In this document: positions 63,780 to 64,000 of the stretch, in pieces
Layout of the letters: each line of letters starts with the position of its first letter
Position numbering within the stretch: the first letter of the stretch is position 1
Origin: Paraburkholderia susongensis
GTDB lineage: Bacteria > Pseudomonadota > Gammaproteobacteria > Burkholderiales > Burkholderiaceae
NCBI RefSeq assembly: GCF_900177725.1
Contig: NZ_FXAT01000002.1
Location: 186,001 to 250,000, forward strand
DNA: 64,000 nt
Direction: 5' to 3'
The notes under the pieces: generated by a model
What the model was told of the DNA's origin: nothing
The model's database searches: none
The model's input: the letters and a program-made list of their open reading frames with translations, nothing else
Translations under genes and position numbers: made by a program

Positions 63780-64000
63780 ATGAACCTGACAATCAACCTG
63801 CCGACAACCCTCGGCACGATGGAAAGCTACCGCCTGCAAGGCAAGCCGCTCGACGTTCGCGTACCCACTCGAGCGTTCAACCGCATCGCCTATTCGGCCG
63901 CCCATGTGGTGGCCGATCCCCTGCGTGCAGGTGAACTGAACGCGGCGCCCGCAATCGACTGGGAACGCACACTCAAATACCGCCGCTATCTCATCAAGCA
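63780..64000 (+). CDS. DUF993-family protein, DHDPS-like (5' end only)
   Basis: The first 73 codons of a gene running off the right edge. It starts MNLTINLPTTLGTMESYRLQ and has FNRIAYSAAHVVADPLRAGE followed by IDWERTLKYRRYLIK, the N terminus of the DUF993 proteins, which have the TIM-barrel fold of dihydrodipicolinate synthase/aldolases and occur in sugar or inositol-type catabolic loci with Gfo/Idh dehydrogenases and ABC importers. It begins seven bases after the SDR stop, so it belongs to the same plus-strand operon. An aldolase or hydro-lyase role is inferred from the fold only. Confidence 0.75.
   Translation, partial: MNLTINLPTTLGTMESYRLQGKPLDVRVPTRAFNRIAYSAAHVVADPLRAGELNAAPAIDWERTLKYRRYLIK

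Noticed and set aside
1..64000. CRISPR arrays, rRNA operons and classic riboswitches
   Set aside because: No regularly spaced repeats with unique spacers, no rRNA-like sequence and no recognisable riboswitch core were seen when reading through; the tandem arrays found have no spacers.

Overview
The window looks like a chromosomal piece of a Burkholderia sensu lato bacterium (Paraburkholderia-like beta-proteobacterium). The DNA is GC-rich, and gene order is typical of that group: divergent ygfZ / mltG-tmk-holB-tatD, selO-msrB-yciB-bolA-ppiC facing purL, and ppiD beside a tRNA-Asp gene. This assignment comes from reading the sequence; no database search was run.

Layout. 1-3.3 kb: osmotic-stress genes (partial otsA, an MscS-type channel) and a small secreted Rap1a/Tai-like protein. 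3.3-8.4 kb: a minus-strand run mltG-tmk-holB-GNAT-tatD-ankyrin protein. 8.4-9.6 kb: a short low-GC insertion holding a methyltransferase and the dead 3' end of a tyrosine recombinase, lying between mltG and ygfZ. 9.7-11.7 kb: ygfZ and an NRDE/TANGO2 protein. 11.8-21.5 kb: lipid and acyl-CoA metabolism, mostly minus strand (HSL-type esterase, two oxidoreductases, PaaI-type thioesterase, thiolase, FadB-like fusion, acyl-CoA ligase). 21.7-39.5 kb: housekeeping genes (selO, msrB, yciB, bolA, a parvulin, purL, a D-amino-acid dehydrogenase, nnr, pgi, tesA with its divergent ABC ATPase, ppiD, tRNA-Asp). From 39.8 kb on the content is accessory: a DHA2 drug exporter, a three-gene sugar ABC importer, gene-poor DNA with transposase debris, and a large catabolic locus.

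The catabolic locus (45.5 kb to the right edge) is the most interesting part. One eight-gene minus-strand operon encodes a ribose-type ABC importer (binding protein, permease, double ATPase, second permease), EtfB, EtfA, a Gfo/Idh/MocA dehydrogenase and an AroE-like dehydrogenase with altered substrate contacts. Next to it are a GMC alcohol oxidase/dehydrogenase, an aldehyde dehydrogenase, a TetR regulator, a CoA-transferase, an acyl-CoA dehydrogenase, an SDR and the start of a DUF993 (DHDPS-like) protein. Together they suggest uptake of a polyol- or cyclitol-like compound, stepwise oxidation from alcohol to aldehyde to acid, CoA activation and acyl-CoA dehydrogenation feeding electrons to ETF. 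A shared inverted repeat (type TAACC-N8-GGTTA) sits at three promoter-like positions in the locus, on top of a near-consensus sigma70 promoter in one case, and is the likely operator of the TetR protein. The binding-protein gene carries an in-frame amber codon, so the importer may be disabled in this strain.

Other notable structure: divergent genes whose start codons overlap (tesA/ABC ATPase), several short intergenic tandem repeats, a repeat-built Gly/Ser linker in nnr, and a perfect palindrome ahead of the first sugar importer.
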